35,570 nucleotides of DNA from Comamonadaceae bacterium. GTDB lineage: Bacteria; Pseudomonadota; Gammaproteobacteria; Burkholderiales; Burkholderiaceae_C. The stretch is from positions 1 through 35,570 of the forward strand of contig CANCUP010000011.1 in the NCBI GenBank assembly GCA_947381325.1, read 5' to 3'. This document shows positions 7,341-15,350 of this stretch, piece after piece. A model generated the notes under the pieces. The model was not told where the DNA came from and ran no database searches. It worked only from the letters and a program-made list of their open reading frames with translations. Made by a program: the position numbers and the translations under genes. How positions within the stretch are numbered: the stretch's first letter is position 1; each line of letters begins with the position of its first letter.

Positions 7341-7350
7341 TTGCATGCAA
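7341..7350. promoter_or_regulatory. Operator candidate O3
   Basis: A third perfect TTGCATGCAA core, centred 19 bp after O2 and lying 34 bp before the ATG. The core form (TTGn, dyad, nCAA) resembles sites of GntR/FCD regulators, and such a regulator is encoded in the same operon at 12918-13628. Confidence 0.6.
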
Positions 7351-7384
7351 AGAGCAACTTGTCTTTTTCTCTTTGGAGCTCCAC

Positions 7385-8998
7385 ATGAAATTTGTCCCAC
7401 AACAACTGCCGCGTTGGTTGGTTGCATTGCCCATCGCCATGGCGCTTCACGCTGGTGTCAGCGCTGAGACGGTTGCCCGCTACGGCATTTCCATGGCCGA
7501 TATTCCGTTGACCACAGGCCAGCCTGACCGAGGTGCCGGGGCTTACCAATTCACGGGCCACACCATTTATGACCCGCTGGTGGCCTGGGAAGCCAACATC
7601 GGCACGCGTCCCGGCAAGCTGGTGCCTGGTTTGGCCAGCGCCTGGAAGGCCGATGCCAAAGACCCCAAAAAATGGCTCTTCACCCTGCGCAAAGGCGTGA
7701 AGTTTCATGATGGCTCCGACTTCAAAGCCGATGCAGTGGTGTGGAACTTGGACAAGGTGTTGGCCGACAAGTCGCCCCAGTTCGATGCCAAGCAAAGCGC
7801 CCAAGTGCGCCCCCGCATTCCGTCCATCGCGTCTTACCGTTTGGTGGACGAGTACACGGTAGAGATCACCACCAAAGACGTGGATGCCTTGTTCCCCTAC
7901 CAGTTGCCATGGTTCTTGATCTCCAGCCCCGCGCAGTGGGAAAAGATGGGTCGCGACTGGAGCAAGGTGGCAGGTCAACCCTCGGGCACCGGCCCCTTCA
8001 AGCTCGACAAGCTGGTGGCACGTGAGCGTGCCGACTTGGTGAAGAACGCCGCCTACTGGGACAAGACACGCATCGCCAAGACCGACCGCATTGTGTTGGT
8101 GCCGATTCCCGATGCCATGACCCGTGCCAATGCTTTGTTGAACGGCCAGGTTGACATCATCGAAACGCCACCGCCGGATGTGTTGCCGCAGCTCAAGAGC
8201 TCGGGCTTCAAGATCGTGCAAAACGTCACACCTCATGTGTGGCCTTACCACTTCTCCACGCTGCCCGGTTCACCCTGGACCGACATCCGAGTGCGCAAAG
8301 CCGCCAACTTGGCGATTGACCGTGAGGCCATCGTCAAGCTGCTCAACGGTTTGGCCACACCCGCCAAAGGCCAGCTCGACAGCACCAGCCCATGGTTTGG
8401 CAAGCCTTCGTTCAAGATCACCTACGACGTGAAAGCGGCCAAGGCCTTGATGGCGCAAGCAGGTTACAGCCCCGCCAAACCGCTCAAGGCCAAAGTGATC
8501 ATTGCCCAAGGTGGCACCGGTCAGATGTTGTCGCTGCCGATGAACGAGTTCATTCAGCAAAGCTTGGCTGAAATTGGTATTCAGCTCGAGTTTGAAGTGG
8601 TGGAGTTGGAGAACCTCTACCTGCACTGGCGCAGTGGGGCCAAGGCTGACATGAACGCTGGCAAGGGCATCACCGCCATCAACTTGGGCTATGTAACGGC
8701 CGATCCGTTTTATGCCATCACGCGTTTTGTGGACAGCCGTTACATCGCGCCCAACGGCGTGAACTGGGGTGGCTACAACAACCCCAAAGTGGACGGTGCC
8801 ATCGACACCATCCGCAAGAACTTCGACACCAAGATCCAAGACAAGCTGCTGGCTGAAATTCACGAAACCATGGTGGACGACGCCTTGATGCTGTGGGTCG
8901 TGCATGACACCAACCCGCACGCCATGTCTGCCAAGGTGAAAGAGTTTGTGCAAGCCCAACACTGGTTCCAAGACCTCACCACCATCCGCATGCCCTAA
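7385..8998 (+). CDS. ABC transporter periplasmic binding protein, family 5 (peptide/nickel type)
   Basis: A 537-residue family 5 solute-binding protein (DppA/OppA/NikA/GsiB group) that would capture peptides, glutathione-like compounds or metal chelates in the periplasm. The signal peptide spans about residues 1-26, ending VSAET. Family marks include YDPLVAWE, WLFTLRKGVKFHDGSDF and VVWNLDKVL in the first half. DIRVRKAANLAIDREAIV and MNAGKGITAINLGYVTADPF follow in the second half. The ATG at 7385 follows GGAG at 7375-7378. The frame is open from 7316, but that part has no signal peptide logic. First gene of a seven-gene operon; its stop codon abuts the permease ATG. The ligand cannot be read from sequence alone. 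Confidence 0.93.
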   Translation: MKFVPQQLPRWLVALPIAMALHAGVSAETVARYGISMADIPLTTGQPDRGAGAYQFTGHTIYDPLVAWEANIGTRPGKLVPGLASAWKADAKDPKKWLFTLRKGVKFHDGSDFKADAVVWNLDKVLADKSPQFDAKQSAQVRPRIPSIASYRLVDEYTVEITTKDVDALFPYQLPWFLISSPAQWEKMGRDWSKVAGQPSGTGPFKLDKLVARERADLVKNAAYWDKTRIAKTDRIVLVPIPDAMTRANALLNGQVDIIETPPPDVLPQLKSSGFKIVQNVTPHVWPYHFSTLPGSPWTDIRVRKAANLAIDREAIVKLLNGLATPAKGQLDSTSPWFGKPSFKITYDVKAAKALMAQAGYSPAKPLKAKVIIAQGGTGQMLSLPMNEFIQQSLAEIGIQLEFEVVELENLYLHWRSGAKADMNAGKGITAINLGYVTADPFYAITRFVDSRYIAPNGVNWGGYNNPKVDGAIDTIRKNFDTKIQDKLLAEIHETMVDDALMLWVVHDTNPHAMSAKVKEFVQAQHWFQDLTTIRMP

Positions 8999-9952
8999 AT
9001 GTTGACGTACTTCCTCAAGCGTCTGTTGTACGCATTGCCCATCGCACTCAGCGTCACCGTGGTGTCGTTCATGTTGGTGTACTTGGCGCCGGGCGATCCG
9101 CTCAACGCCATTGCCCCAGCCGACGCACCCGCTGACGTGATCGAAGCCCTCAAGAGCGCCTACGGCCTAGACCGTCCGGTGCCAGTGCAATACGGCCTGT
9201 GGCTGTGGCGCGCGCTGCAGGGTGACCTGGGCACCTCCATCGCCTCGGGCCGCGCCGTGGCCACCGAGGTGCTGGGCGCAGTCAGCAACACCCTGGTCTT
9301 GGCCGGTGTAGCGGCAGGCCTGGGTGTGCTGGTGGGCTGTGTGTTGGGGGCGCTGGCAGGGTACAAGCATGGTGGCTGGGTCGACCGTGTGGCGACCTTC
9401 CTGTCGGTGGTGGGGGTGAGCATTCCCCACTACTGGCTGGGCCTGGTGTTGACGATTGTGTTTTCTATTTGGCTCGGTTGGTTCCCCGCCATGGGGGCGG
9501 GACCCGGGGGTTCGTCCGAGTGGTTGTGGGACATCGCGCACCTGCGCCACTTGGTGTTGCCGGCCATCACTTTGTCGGTGATTCCGATGGGCATCATCAC
9601 GCGCACCGTGCGCGCCTTGGTGGCTGACATGTTGGGCCAAGAATTTGTGGTGGCCTTGCGTGCCCGTGGTTTGGGCGGCGTGGCCGTGTTCAAACACGTG
9701 GCCAAGAACACCGCGCCCACCGTGTTGGCGGTGGCGGGCTTGCAAGTGGGCTACCTGATGGGCGGCTCGATTTTGGTGGAGACGGTGTTCGCCTGGCCAG
9801 GCACCGGCTTCTTGTTGAACACGGCCATTTTTCAGCGCGACATGCCGCTGTTGCAAGGCACGATTTTGGTGTTGTGCATGTTCTTTGTGGTGTTGAATTT
9901 GTGTGTCGACATTCTTCAACCCCTGATTGACCCCCGCATGGGTCGAAGCTGA
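8999..9952 (+). CDS. ABC transporter permease, DppB/GsiC type
   Basis: A 317-residue inner-membrane permease of the binding-protein-dependent family. It has an N-terminal helix (LLYALPIALSVTVVSFMLVYLAPGDP, the classic APGDP end) and about five further membrane segments. The cytoplasmic loop VALRARGLGGVAVFKHVAKN is the EAA motif that docks on the ATPases. The VETVFAWPGTGFLLNTAIFQRDMPLLQG stretch is typical of DppB. The ATG follows the previous stop with no gap (TAAATG), so translation is coupled. It pairs with the next permease to form the channel. Confidence 0.94.
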   Translation: MLTYFLKRLLYALPIALSVTVVSFMLVYLAPGDPLNAIAPADAPADVIEALKSAYGLDRPVPVQYGLWLWRALQGDLGTSIASGRAVATEVLGAVSNTLVLAGVAAGLGVLVGCVLGALAGYKHGGWVDRVATFLSVVGVSIPHYWLGLVLTIVFSIWLGWFPAMGAGPGGSSEWLWDIAHLRHLVLPAITLSVIPMGIITRTVRALVADMLGQEFVVALRARGLGGVAVFKHVAKNTAPTVLAVAGLQVGYLMGGSILVETVFAWPGTGFLLNTAIFQRDMPLLQGTILVLCMFFVVLNLCVDILQPLIDPRMGRS

Positions 9953-9962
9953 GGTGCATGTC

Positions 9963-10829
9963 ATGACACAGACTGTTTCTTTGGCCCCCAGTCGCAGCTA
10001 CTGGCATGTGGTGGGGCGTCAGTTGCGCCAAGACCCGGTGGCTCTGGCCAGTGCCTGCGTGCTGCTGTGCATTGTGTTGGCCGCTGTGCTGGCACCGTGG
10101 CTGGCACCGGCGGACCCTTTCAAGGCCAGCATGATGCGCCGCTTGTTGCCCGTGGGCAGCCCGGGCTATCTGTTGGGCACCGACGAGTTGGGCCGCGACA
10201 TGCTCACCCGCTTGATGTATGGCGGGCGCTTGTCTTTGCTGATGGGCGTGGTGCCGGTGCTGGCAGCGTTTGGCATTGGCGCATCGATTGGCCTATTTGC
10301 CGGGTATGTGGGCGGGCGTGTCAACATGGTGATCATGCGAGCGCTGGATGTGTTTTACGCCTTTCCCTCGGTGCTGCTGGCGGTGGCCATCTCGGGCGCT
10401 TTGGGGCCTGGCATGAGCAACAGCTTGATCGCCTTGACCCTGGTGTTTGTGCCGCAGGTGGTGCGGGTGGCCGAGAGCGTGACCACACAGGTGCGACAGC
10501 TCGACTACATCGAAGCCGCGCGCATGAGCGGTGCCAGCGCCTTCTCGATCATCCGCGTGCATGTGCTGGGCAATGTGCTCGGGCCCGTGTTCGTGTATGC
10601 CACGGGCTTGCTCAGCGTGAGCATGATCTTGGCCTCGGGCTTGTCGTTCTTGGGGCTGGGCGTCAAGCCCCCTGAGCCCGAGTGGGGCCTGATGCTCAAC
10701 ACCTTGCGCTCTGCCATCTACAACAACCCCTGGGTGGCTGCGCTGCCGGGCTTGCTCATCTTCATCACCTCCATCGCGTTCAACCTGTTGGCCGATGGTG
10801 TGCGTTCAGCCATGGACATTCGCAAATGA
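9963..10829 (+). CDS. ABC transporter permease, DppC/GsiD type
   Basis: A 288-residue second permease with the N-terminal helix found in DppC, then LGTDELGRDMLTRLMYGGR. The EAA loop is YIEAARMSGASAFSIIRVHVLGN, and FLGLGVKPPEPEWGLML lies near the end, all hallmarks of the DppC group. The frame is open from 9927, overlapping the previous gene. I chose the ATG at 9963 because GAGGTG at 9951-9956 is a good ribosome binding site with 6-nt spacing. Its stop overlaps the next start in an ATGA. Confidence 0.94.
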   Translation: MTQTVSLAPSRSYWHVVGRQLRQDPVALASACVLLCIVLAAVLAPWLAPADPFKASMMRRLLPVGSPGYLLGTDELGRDMLTRLMYGGRLSLLMGVVPVLAAFGIGASIGLFAGYVGGRVNMVIMRALDVFYAFPSVLLAVAISGALGPGMSNSLIALTLVFVPQVVRVAESVTTQVRQLDYIEAARMSGASAFSIIRVHVLGNVLGPVFVYATGLLSVSMILASGLSFLGLGVKPPEPEWGLMLNTLRSAIYNNPWVAALPGLLIFITSIAFNLLADGVRSAMDIRK

Positions 10830-11947
10830 CCGCTTCAGCTTCTCTTGCTTTGCCTGCCGACGACCGGGGTGGCCCAGCCCAACCCCTATTGGTGGTGCGC
10901 GATTTGAAAAAACACTTTCCCGTGCGTGCTGACCTGTTCTCGCGTGAGCGCAAATTTGTGCACGCGGTGGACGGCGTGAGCTTTTCGGTGGCCAAGGGCA
11001 AGACCCTGGGCATCGTCGGCGAGTCGGGCTGTGGCAAGTCCACCACCGCGCGCTTGATCGCACGCCTGATGGCGCCCGACAGCGGCAGCATGGTGTTTGA
11101 TGGCGACGGTGTGGCCGAGTACGGCGGCATTGCCTTGAAGGAATTTCGCCGCAACTTGCAAATGGTGTTTCAAGACTCGTTTGCCTCGCTCAACCCACGC
11201 TTGACGATTGGCGAGACCATTGCTTATGGACCCCGCGTGCATGGCATGCCCGCCGCACAAGCCACCCAAGAAGCGCGTGCCTTGCTGGCACGGGTGGGCT
11301 TGGAGCCGGACCAATTTGCCTCGCGCTATCCGCATGAGTTGTCGGGTGGCCAACGCCAGCGCGTCAACATTGCGCGGGCCTTGGCGTTTCATCCGCGCTT
11401 GGTGATCTTGGACGAGTCGGTGGCGGCGCTCGACAAGTCGGTGCAAGCGCAGGTGCTGAACTTGTTGCAAGAGCTCAAGGCCGAACGGCAGTTGACCTAT
11501 TTGTTCATCTCGCATGACCTGCATGTGGTGCACTACATCAGCGACGACGTGATGGTGATGTACCTGGGCCAAGTGGTCGAAAAAGGCCCGGTCGAGCGCA
11601 TTTACGGTCAGGCCGCGCACCCCTACACGCGGGCCTTGCTGTCCGCCGTGCCGTCGATGGACCCGAGCCACCGCACCCAGCGTTCGCCCCTCACGGGCGA
11701 TCCACCCAACCCCATCAACCCGCCCAGCGGTTGCCGCTTTCGCGACCGTTGCCCGCATGCGCAAGCGGTGTGCGAGGCGCACGCCCCTGCGCTGATGACG
11801 GTGCAAGGCTTAGCCACCCATACCGTGGCCTGCCACCTGAACGACCCGCACTCGGGCCACACCGAGGCCCATGCGCTGGTGCATGACCGCATGCACGCGC
11901 CTGTTCATCCGTCCGAGCATTCGGCTGCGCAGGAGGTGTTGGTATGA
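10826..11947 (+). CDS. ABC transporter ATPase, DppF/OppF type, with periodic His tail
   Basis: A 373-residue nucleotide-binding subunit that powers import. It has Walker A GESGCGKS (65-72), Q-loop MVFQDSFASLNPR, signature LSGGQRQR, Walker B VILDES (Ser replaces the usual Pro) and the H-loop HDLH. The OppF-type C-terminal Cys-rich module (CRFRDRCPHAQAVC) follows. The last 32 residues are unusual: His342, then His345, 349, 353, 357, 361 and 365, one every fourth residue. This looks like a metal-binding strip or a helix face. The start overlaps the permease stop (ATGA), and the final codons contain AGGAGG, which serves the next gene. Confidence 0.94.
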   Translation: MTASASLALPADDRGGPAQPLLVVRDLKKHFPVRADLFSRERKFVHAVDGVSFSVAKGKTLGIVGESGCGKSTTARLIARLMAPDSGSMVFDGDGVAEYGGIALKEFRRNLQMVFQDSFASLNPRLTIGETIAYGPRVHGMPAAQATQEARALLARVGLEPDQFASRYPHELSGGQRQRVNIARALAFHPRLVILDESVAALDKSVQAQVLNLLQELKAERQLTYLFISHDLHVVHYISDDVMVMYLGQVVEKGPVERIYGQAAHPYTRALLSAVPSMDPSHRTQRSPLTGDPPNPINPPSGCRFRDRCPHAQAVCEAHAPALMTVQGLATHTVACHLNDPHSGHTEAHALVHDRMHAPVHPSEHSAAQEVLV

Positions 11948-12921
11948 CCCATCCTTTGGTCTCGGTGCAAAACCTCAACGTGCACTTCACCGGCCACCGC
12001 AAAGCCCATGCGCTGAGCGATGTGAGTTTTGAATTGGCGCAGGGCGAAGTGCTGGGCTTGTTGGGTGAATCGGGTTCTGGCAAAAGCGTGACCTTGCGCA
12101 CCTTGCTGCGCTTGCACCCTGAGCGCACCACCCAAGTCACGGGCCAAGTGATGGTGGGCGGCCACGACGTGCTGGGGCTGCAAGGCCACGCACTCGACGC
12201 CTACCGAGGCGGTGTGGCGTCGATGGTGTTTCAAGAACCCGGCTTGGCGTTTGACCCGGTCTACACCATTGGCCAACAGATGGTCGAAGCCATTCAGGCC
12301 CACGACGGCGTAGACCGCAAAACGGCCCAGCACCAAGCCTTGCAGATGCTCGAGCGGGTGCAAATTCCGCAAGCGCGCCGACGCTTGGATGCCTACCCAC
12401 ACGAGCTGTCGGGTGGCATGCGCCAACGCGCCATGATTGCGCTGGCCCTGGTGTGTCGTCCCCAGTTGCTGCTGGCCGATGAGCCCACCACGGCGCTGGA
12501 TGCAACCGTGCAAATTCAAATCTTGTTGTTGTTGCGCGAGTTGCAGCAAGAGACGGGCATGTCGGTGATTTTTGTCACCCACGACATTGGCGCGGCCATT
12601 GAGGTGGCCGACCGCATCGCGGTCATGTACGCCGGGCGCGTGGTCGAGCAAGGCGATGTGGCGCAGGTGGTGAACCATCCCGGCCACCCCTACACCGCAG
12701 GCCTGTTGGCGTCCACCGTGAGTGCGGCCAACCGGGGCCAGCCCTTGGTGGCGGTGCCGGGCTCGCCGCCCGATTTGACGGCCTTGCCGCCGGGGTGCAG
12801 CTTTGCCCCGCGTTGCGCGAACCTGCAAGCGCGCTGTTTGAGCGAGCGCCCCCAGTTGCAAGCCTTGGGTGCGAGTGCGCTGGCGTGTTGGCACCCGATG
12901 ACACCGGCGAGGGCGGTATGA
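11944..12921 (+). CDS. ABC transporter ATPase, DppD/OppD type
   Basis: A 325-residue second ATPase subunit. Walker A is GESGSGKS (41-48), the Q-loop [13 protein letters not shown], the signature LSGGMRQR and Walker [13 protein letters not shown]. The H-loop is VTHDIG, and the C-terminal oligopeptide-transporter module has [14 protein letters not shown]. Its start overlaps the previous stop in ATGA and is preceded by the strong site AGGAGG at 11931-11936. With the preceding ATPase it completes the heterodimeric motor of the importer. Confidence 0.95.
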   Translation: MTHPLVSVQNLNVHFTGHRKAHALSDVSFELAQGEVLGLLGESGSGKSVTLRTLLRLHPERTTQVTGQVMVGGHDVLGLQGHALDAYRGGVASMVFQEPGLAFDPVYTIGQQMVEAIQAHDGVDRKTAQHQALQMLERVQIPQARRRLDAYPHELSGGMRQRAMIALALVCRPQLLLADEPTTALDATVQIQILLLLRELQQETGMSVIFVTHDIGAAIEVADRIAVMYAGRVVEQGDVAQVVNHPGHPYTAGLLASTVSAANRGQPLVAVPGSPPDLTALPPGCSFAPRCANLQARCLSERPQLQALGASALACWHPMTPARAV

Positions 12922-13628
12922 ATTTGGCCGAACACCACACCCCCCGCAGCCGTGGCGGCTTGAGCGACGAGGTGTGTCGCAAGATCGCCGACGACATTGT
13001 GTTGGGCAGCTTTGCGCCCGGTGTGCGACTCGACGAAGCCATGCTGGCCGCGCGCTTCAAGGTCTCGCGCACGCCTGTGCGCGAGGCGCTCAAGCAGCTC
13101 GCCAGCACCGGCTTGGTGGTGTACCGACCCAACCGAGGTTCGGTGGTGGCCGAAGTCACGCCCAATCAGCTGGACCAGATGTTTGAAGCCATTGGCGAAT
13201 TGGAAGCTGCCTGTGCCCGCCATGCTGCGGTGCGCATGAGCGATGCCGAGCGCAGCGCGCTGTGTCAGGTGCATGCCCAAGCGCGTGTGGCCATGCAGGC
13301 CGGCGACGCCGACCAGTACGACGACTTGAACCGGGCCTTGCACAGCATCATCATTCGCGGTTGCCACAACCCGACCTTGATTGACTTGGCCACGGGCTTG
13401 CGCCACCGCATCTCCACCTTCAGGCGCACCCAGTTTTTGAATTTAGAGCGCATGGCCGAGTCCTTTGAAGAGCACTCGGTCATCGTCGAGGCCTTGTTGT
13501 CGCGTGACGCGGTGACGTGCTACCGCGAGATGCGCAGCCATTTGTTGTTTGCGCGCAGTGCGGCTGCGCGTGTGTTATCGGCCCACAGCGCAGCCACGCG
13601 TGTGGACCCTACTTGGAGTCCAGCATGA
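12918..13628 (+). CDS. GntR-family transcriptional regulator with FCD domain
   Basis: A 236-residue regulator. The N-terminal winged helix has GVRLDEAMLAARFKVSRTPVREALKQL (about 36-62) and GLVVYRPNRGSVV. The helical FCD ligand-binding domain follows, with LHSIIIRG and EEHSVIVEALLSRD, which include typical His metal/ligand positions. FCD regulators usually respond to small carboxylates or amino-acid-like ligands and repress their own operon. The ATG at 12918 overlaps the ATPase stop (ATGA), so the regulator is made with the transporter. It is the best candidate to bind the TTGCATGCAA palindromes at the operon front. The frame is open upstream to 12795, but only inside the ATPase gene. Confidence 0.93.
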   Translation: MNLAEHHTPRSRGGLSDEVCRKIADDIVLGSFAPGVRLDEAMLAARFKVSRTPVREALKQLASTGLVVYRPNRGSVVAEVTPNQLDQMFEAIGELEAACARHAAVRMSDAERSALCQVHAQARVAMQAGDADQYDDLNRALHSIIIRGCHNPTLIDLATGLRHRISTFRRTQFLNLERMAESFEEHSVIVEALLSRDAVTCYREMRSHLLFARSAAARVLSAHSAATRVDPTWSPA

Positions 13629-15217
13629 ACCCTGTTCTTGGTCGTCGTGGCGCGGTGGTCGCCTCTCACTCGCTGGCCTCACAAGCTGGTTTGGACATCT
13701 TGCGCGAAGGCGGCAACGCCATCGAAGCCACCATCGCGGTGGCGGCCACGCTGGCCGTGGTCTACCCGCACATGACGGGCATTGGCGGCGATGGGTTTTG
13801 GTTGCTGCATGCACCCGGACAGCCGATGCAGTCGATCGACGCCTGCGGCGCAGCGGGCGAAGCGGTGACGCGTGCTTTGTATGGCGACGCCACCAGCATT
13901 CCGTGGCGCGGCCCGCTGGCGGCCAACACGGTGGCGGGCACCTTGTCGGGCTGGGGTGCCGCCTATGCCTACAGCCAAGAGCATTGGGGCGGACGCTTGC
14001 CGTTTGCCCGCTTGCTCGAATCCGCCATTCATTACGCGCGTGAAGGTTTTCCGGTCACCCACAGCCAAGAGGCCAACACCCGCAACAAGCTGGGTGAGTT
14101 GGCCCACCAGCCGGGCTTTGCCCAAGCCTTTTTGACGCCACAAGGCGAGGTGCCCCAGTACGGTGACACACACACATTTCCGGCTTTGGCGGCCACCTTG
14201 GAGCAGCTGGCACGCGCTGGCGCGGACGACTTTTACCGGGGTGATCTGGCGCGCCAAATCGCCCAAGACTTGGCCGATGTGGGCAGCCCCATCAGCGCCA
14301 AAGACTTGTCGCGCCACAAGGCGCAGGTCAAACCACCGCTGGCTTTGAAAATCTCCAACGCCACGCTCTACAACATGGCGCCGCCCACGCAAGGCATGGC
14401 CTCGCTGCTGATCTTGGGCGTGTACGACCGCATCCGCCAAGAGGGCTGGAACCCCGACAACGTGGCCGGCATCCATGCCTTGGTGGAGTCGACCAAGCAA
14501 GCCTTCATGGTCCGCGACCAGCACGTGACCGACCCCAAGGCCATGGCGGTGCCGCCCACCAGCTTGCTGACCGAGGCGGTGATCAGCCATTTGGCCTCTC
14601 AGGTGCCCACTGAACAAGCCAGCCCGTGGCCCGCGCCCAACTCCGATGGCGACACCACCTGGATGGGCGTGGTCGACGACCAAGGCCGTGCGGTCAGCAT
14701 GATCCAGAGCATCTACTTTGAGTTTGGCAGCGGTGTGGTGCTGCCGCGCAGTGGTTTTTGGTGGCAAAACCGGGGCTGCTCGTTTGACCTGCAGCCCGGC
14801 CGGTTGCGCAGCCTGGAGCCGGGCCGCAAACCCTTTCACACCCTCAACCCCGCCATGGCGCAACTCGACGATGGCCGCTTGTTGGTCTACGGCACCATGG
14901 GCGGGGAAGGGCAGCCGCAAACCCAGGCTGCGGTGTTTTCACGCTATGTCTGGGGCGGGCACAACGTGCGCTCGGCGGTGGCCGCGCCGCGTTGGCTCTT
15001 GGGCCGCACCTGGGCCGAGCAAAGCACCACGCTCAAGCTGGAGTCACGCTACGCGCCCGAGGTGATCGAGGGCTTGCGTGCCTTGGGCCACCCGGTGGAG
15101 GTGGTGTCTGACTTTGACGAACGCATGGGCCATGCAGGCGCTTTGGTGCTGCACCCCAGTGGCTGGATCGAAGGTGGGGAAGACCCCCGCAGCGATGGCT
15201 GTGTGGCCGCTTGGTGA
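13625..15217 (+). CDS. Gamma-glutamyltransferase-like Ntn hydrolase (cytoplasmic)
   Basis: A 530-residue member of the gamma-glutamyltranspeptidase family, which cleaves or transfers gamma-glutamyl groups of glutathione and related amides after self-cleavage before a catalytic Thr. The N-terminal half has GGNAIEATIAVAATLAVVYP and MTGIGGDGFWLL. The predicted nucleophile is Thr344 in DTTWMGVVD, followed by SIYFEFGSG and a QNRG segment. In the classical enzyme the motif is TTHYSVVD; here Trp replaces the His, as in divergent GGT-like proteins. No signal peptide is present, whereas classical bacterial GGT is periplasmic. The start overlaps the regulator stop (ATGA). Last gene of the operon, so imported substrate is probably cleaved inside the cell. 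Confidence 0.9.
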   Translation: MNPVLGRRGAVVASHSLASQAGLDILREGGNAIEATIAVAATLAVVYPHMTGIGGDGFWLLHAPGQPMQSIDACGAAGEAVTRALYGDATSIPWRGPLAANTVAGTLSGWGAAYAYSQEHWGGRLPFARLLESAIHYAREGFPVTHSQEANTRNKLGELAHQPGFAQAFLTPQGEVPQYGDTHTFPALAATLEQLARAGADDFYRGDLARQIAQDLADVGSPISAKDLSRHKAQVKPPLALKISNATLYNMAPPTQGMASLLILGVYDRIRQEGWNPDNVAGIHALVESTKQAFMVRDQHVTDPKAMAVPPTSLLTEAVISHLASQVPTEQASPWPAPNSDGDTTWMGVVDDQGRAVSMIQSIYFEFGSGVVLPRSGFWWQNRGCSFDLQPGRLRSLEPGRKPFHTLNPAMAQLDDGRLLVYGTMGGEGQPQTQAAVFSRYVWGGHNVRSAVAAPRWLLGRTWAEQSTTLKLESRYAPEVIEGLRALGHPVEVVSDFDERMGHAGALVLHPSGWIEGGEDPRSDGCVAAW

Positions 15218-15304
15218 CAGGCGCCCCAAGGCCATATTCCCTTGGCGCTCAGAGCCAATTGCTTTAGGTGACCATGGATTTGGGGTTTATCTTCTCTAAT
15301 AGAG

Positions 15305-15338
15305 GGTTTGAAGTGTTGGCGCTTCAAACCTTTTATTT
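15305..15338 (+). terminator. Terminator-like hairpin between the GGT and Bug genes
   Basis: GGTTTGAAGTG (15305-15315) pairs with CGCTTCAAACC (15320-15330) through 11 bp with one wobble around a TTGG loop, followed by TTTTATTT. It would end the transporter-GGT operon. It lies only 20 nt before the next ATG, so it may also act as a 5' hairpin of that mRNA if a promoter lies in the 87 bp before it. Confidence 0.75.
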
Positions 15339-15350
15339 CGGAGATACACC

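Larger units (their letters stand above)
6988..7384. promoter_or_regulatory. Gene-free 397-bp divergent regulatory region
   Basis: No convincing coding frame is present. The region separates the minus-strand ATPase gene from the plus-strand transporter operon and must hold both promoters. It contains three perfect TTGCATGCAA palindromes (listed separately) and a one-mismatch copy, TTGCATTCAA, at 7075-7084. It also has an inverted repeat TTGATGTG/CACATCAA at 7028-7035 and 7061-7068, close to the ATPase start. It is distinctly AT-richer than the operon. Promoter boxes could not be fixed; TTAGAA at 7288-7293 with TACATG at 7311-7316 is a weak candidate. Confidence 0.6.

Noticed and set aside
13679-14920. 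413-residue reading frame antisense to the GGT-like gene
   Set aside because: Its Gln/His/Arg-rich composition is that of a shadow frame in GC-rich DNA, and the opposite strand encodes a clear enzyme.
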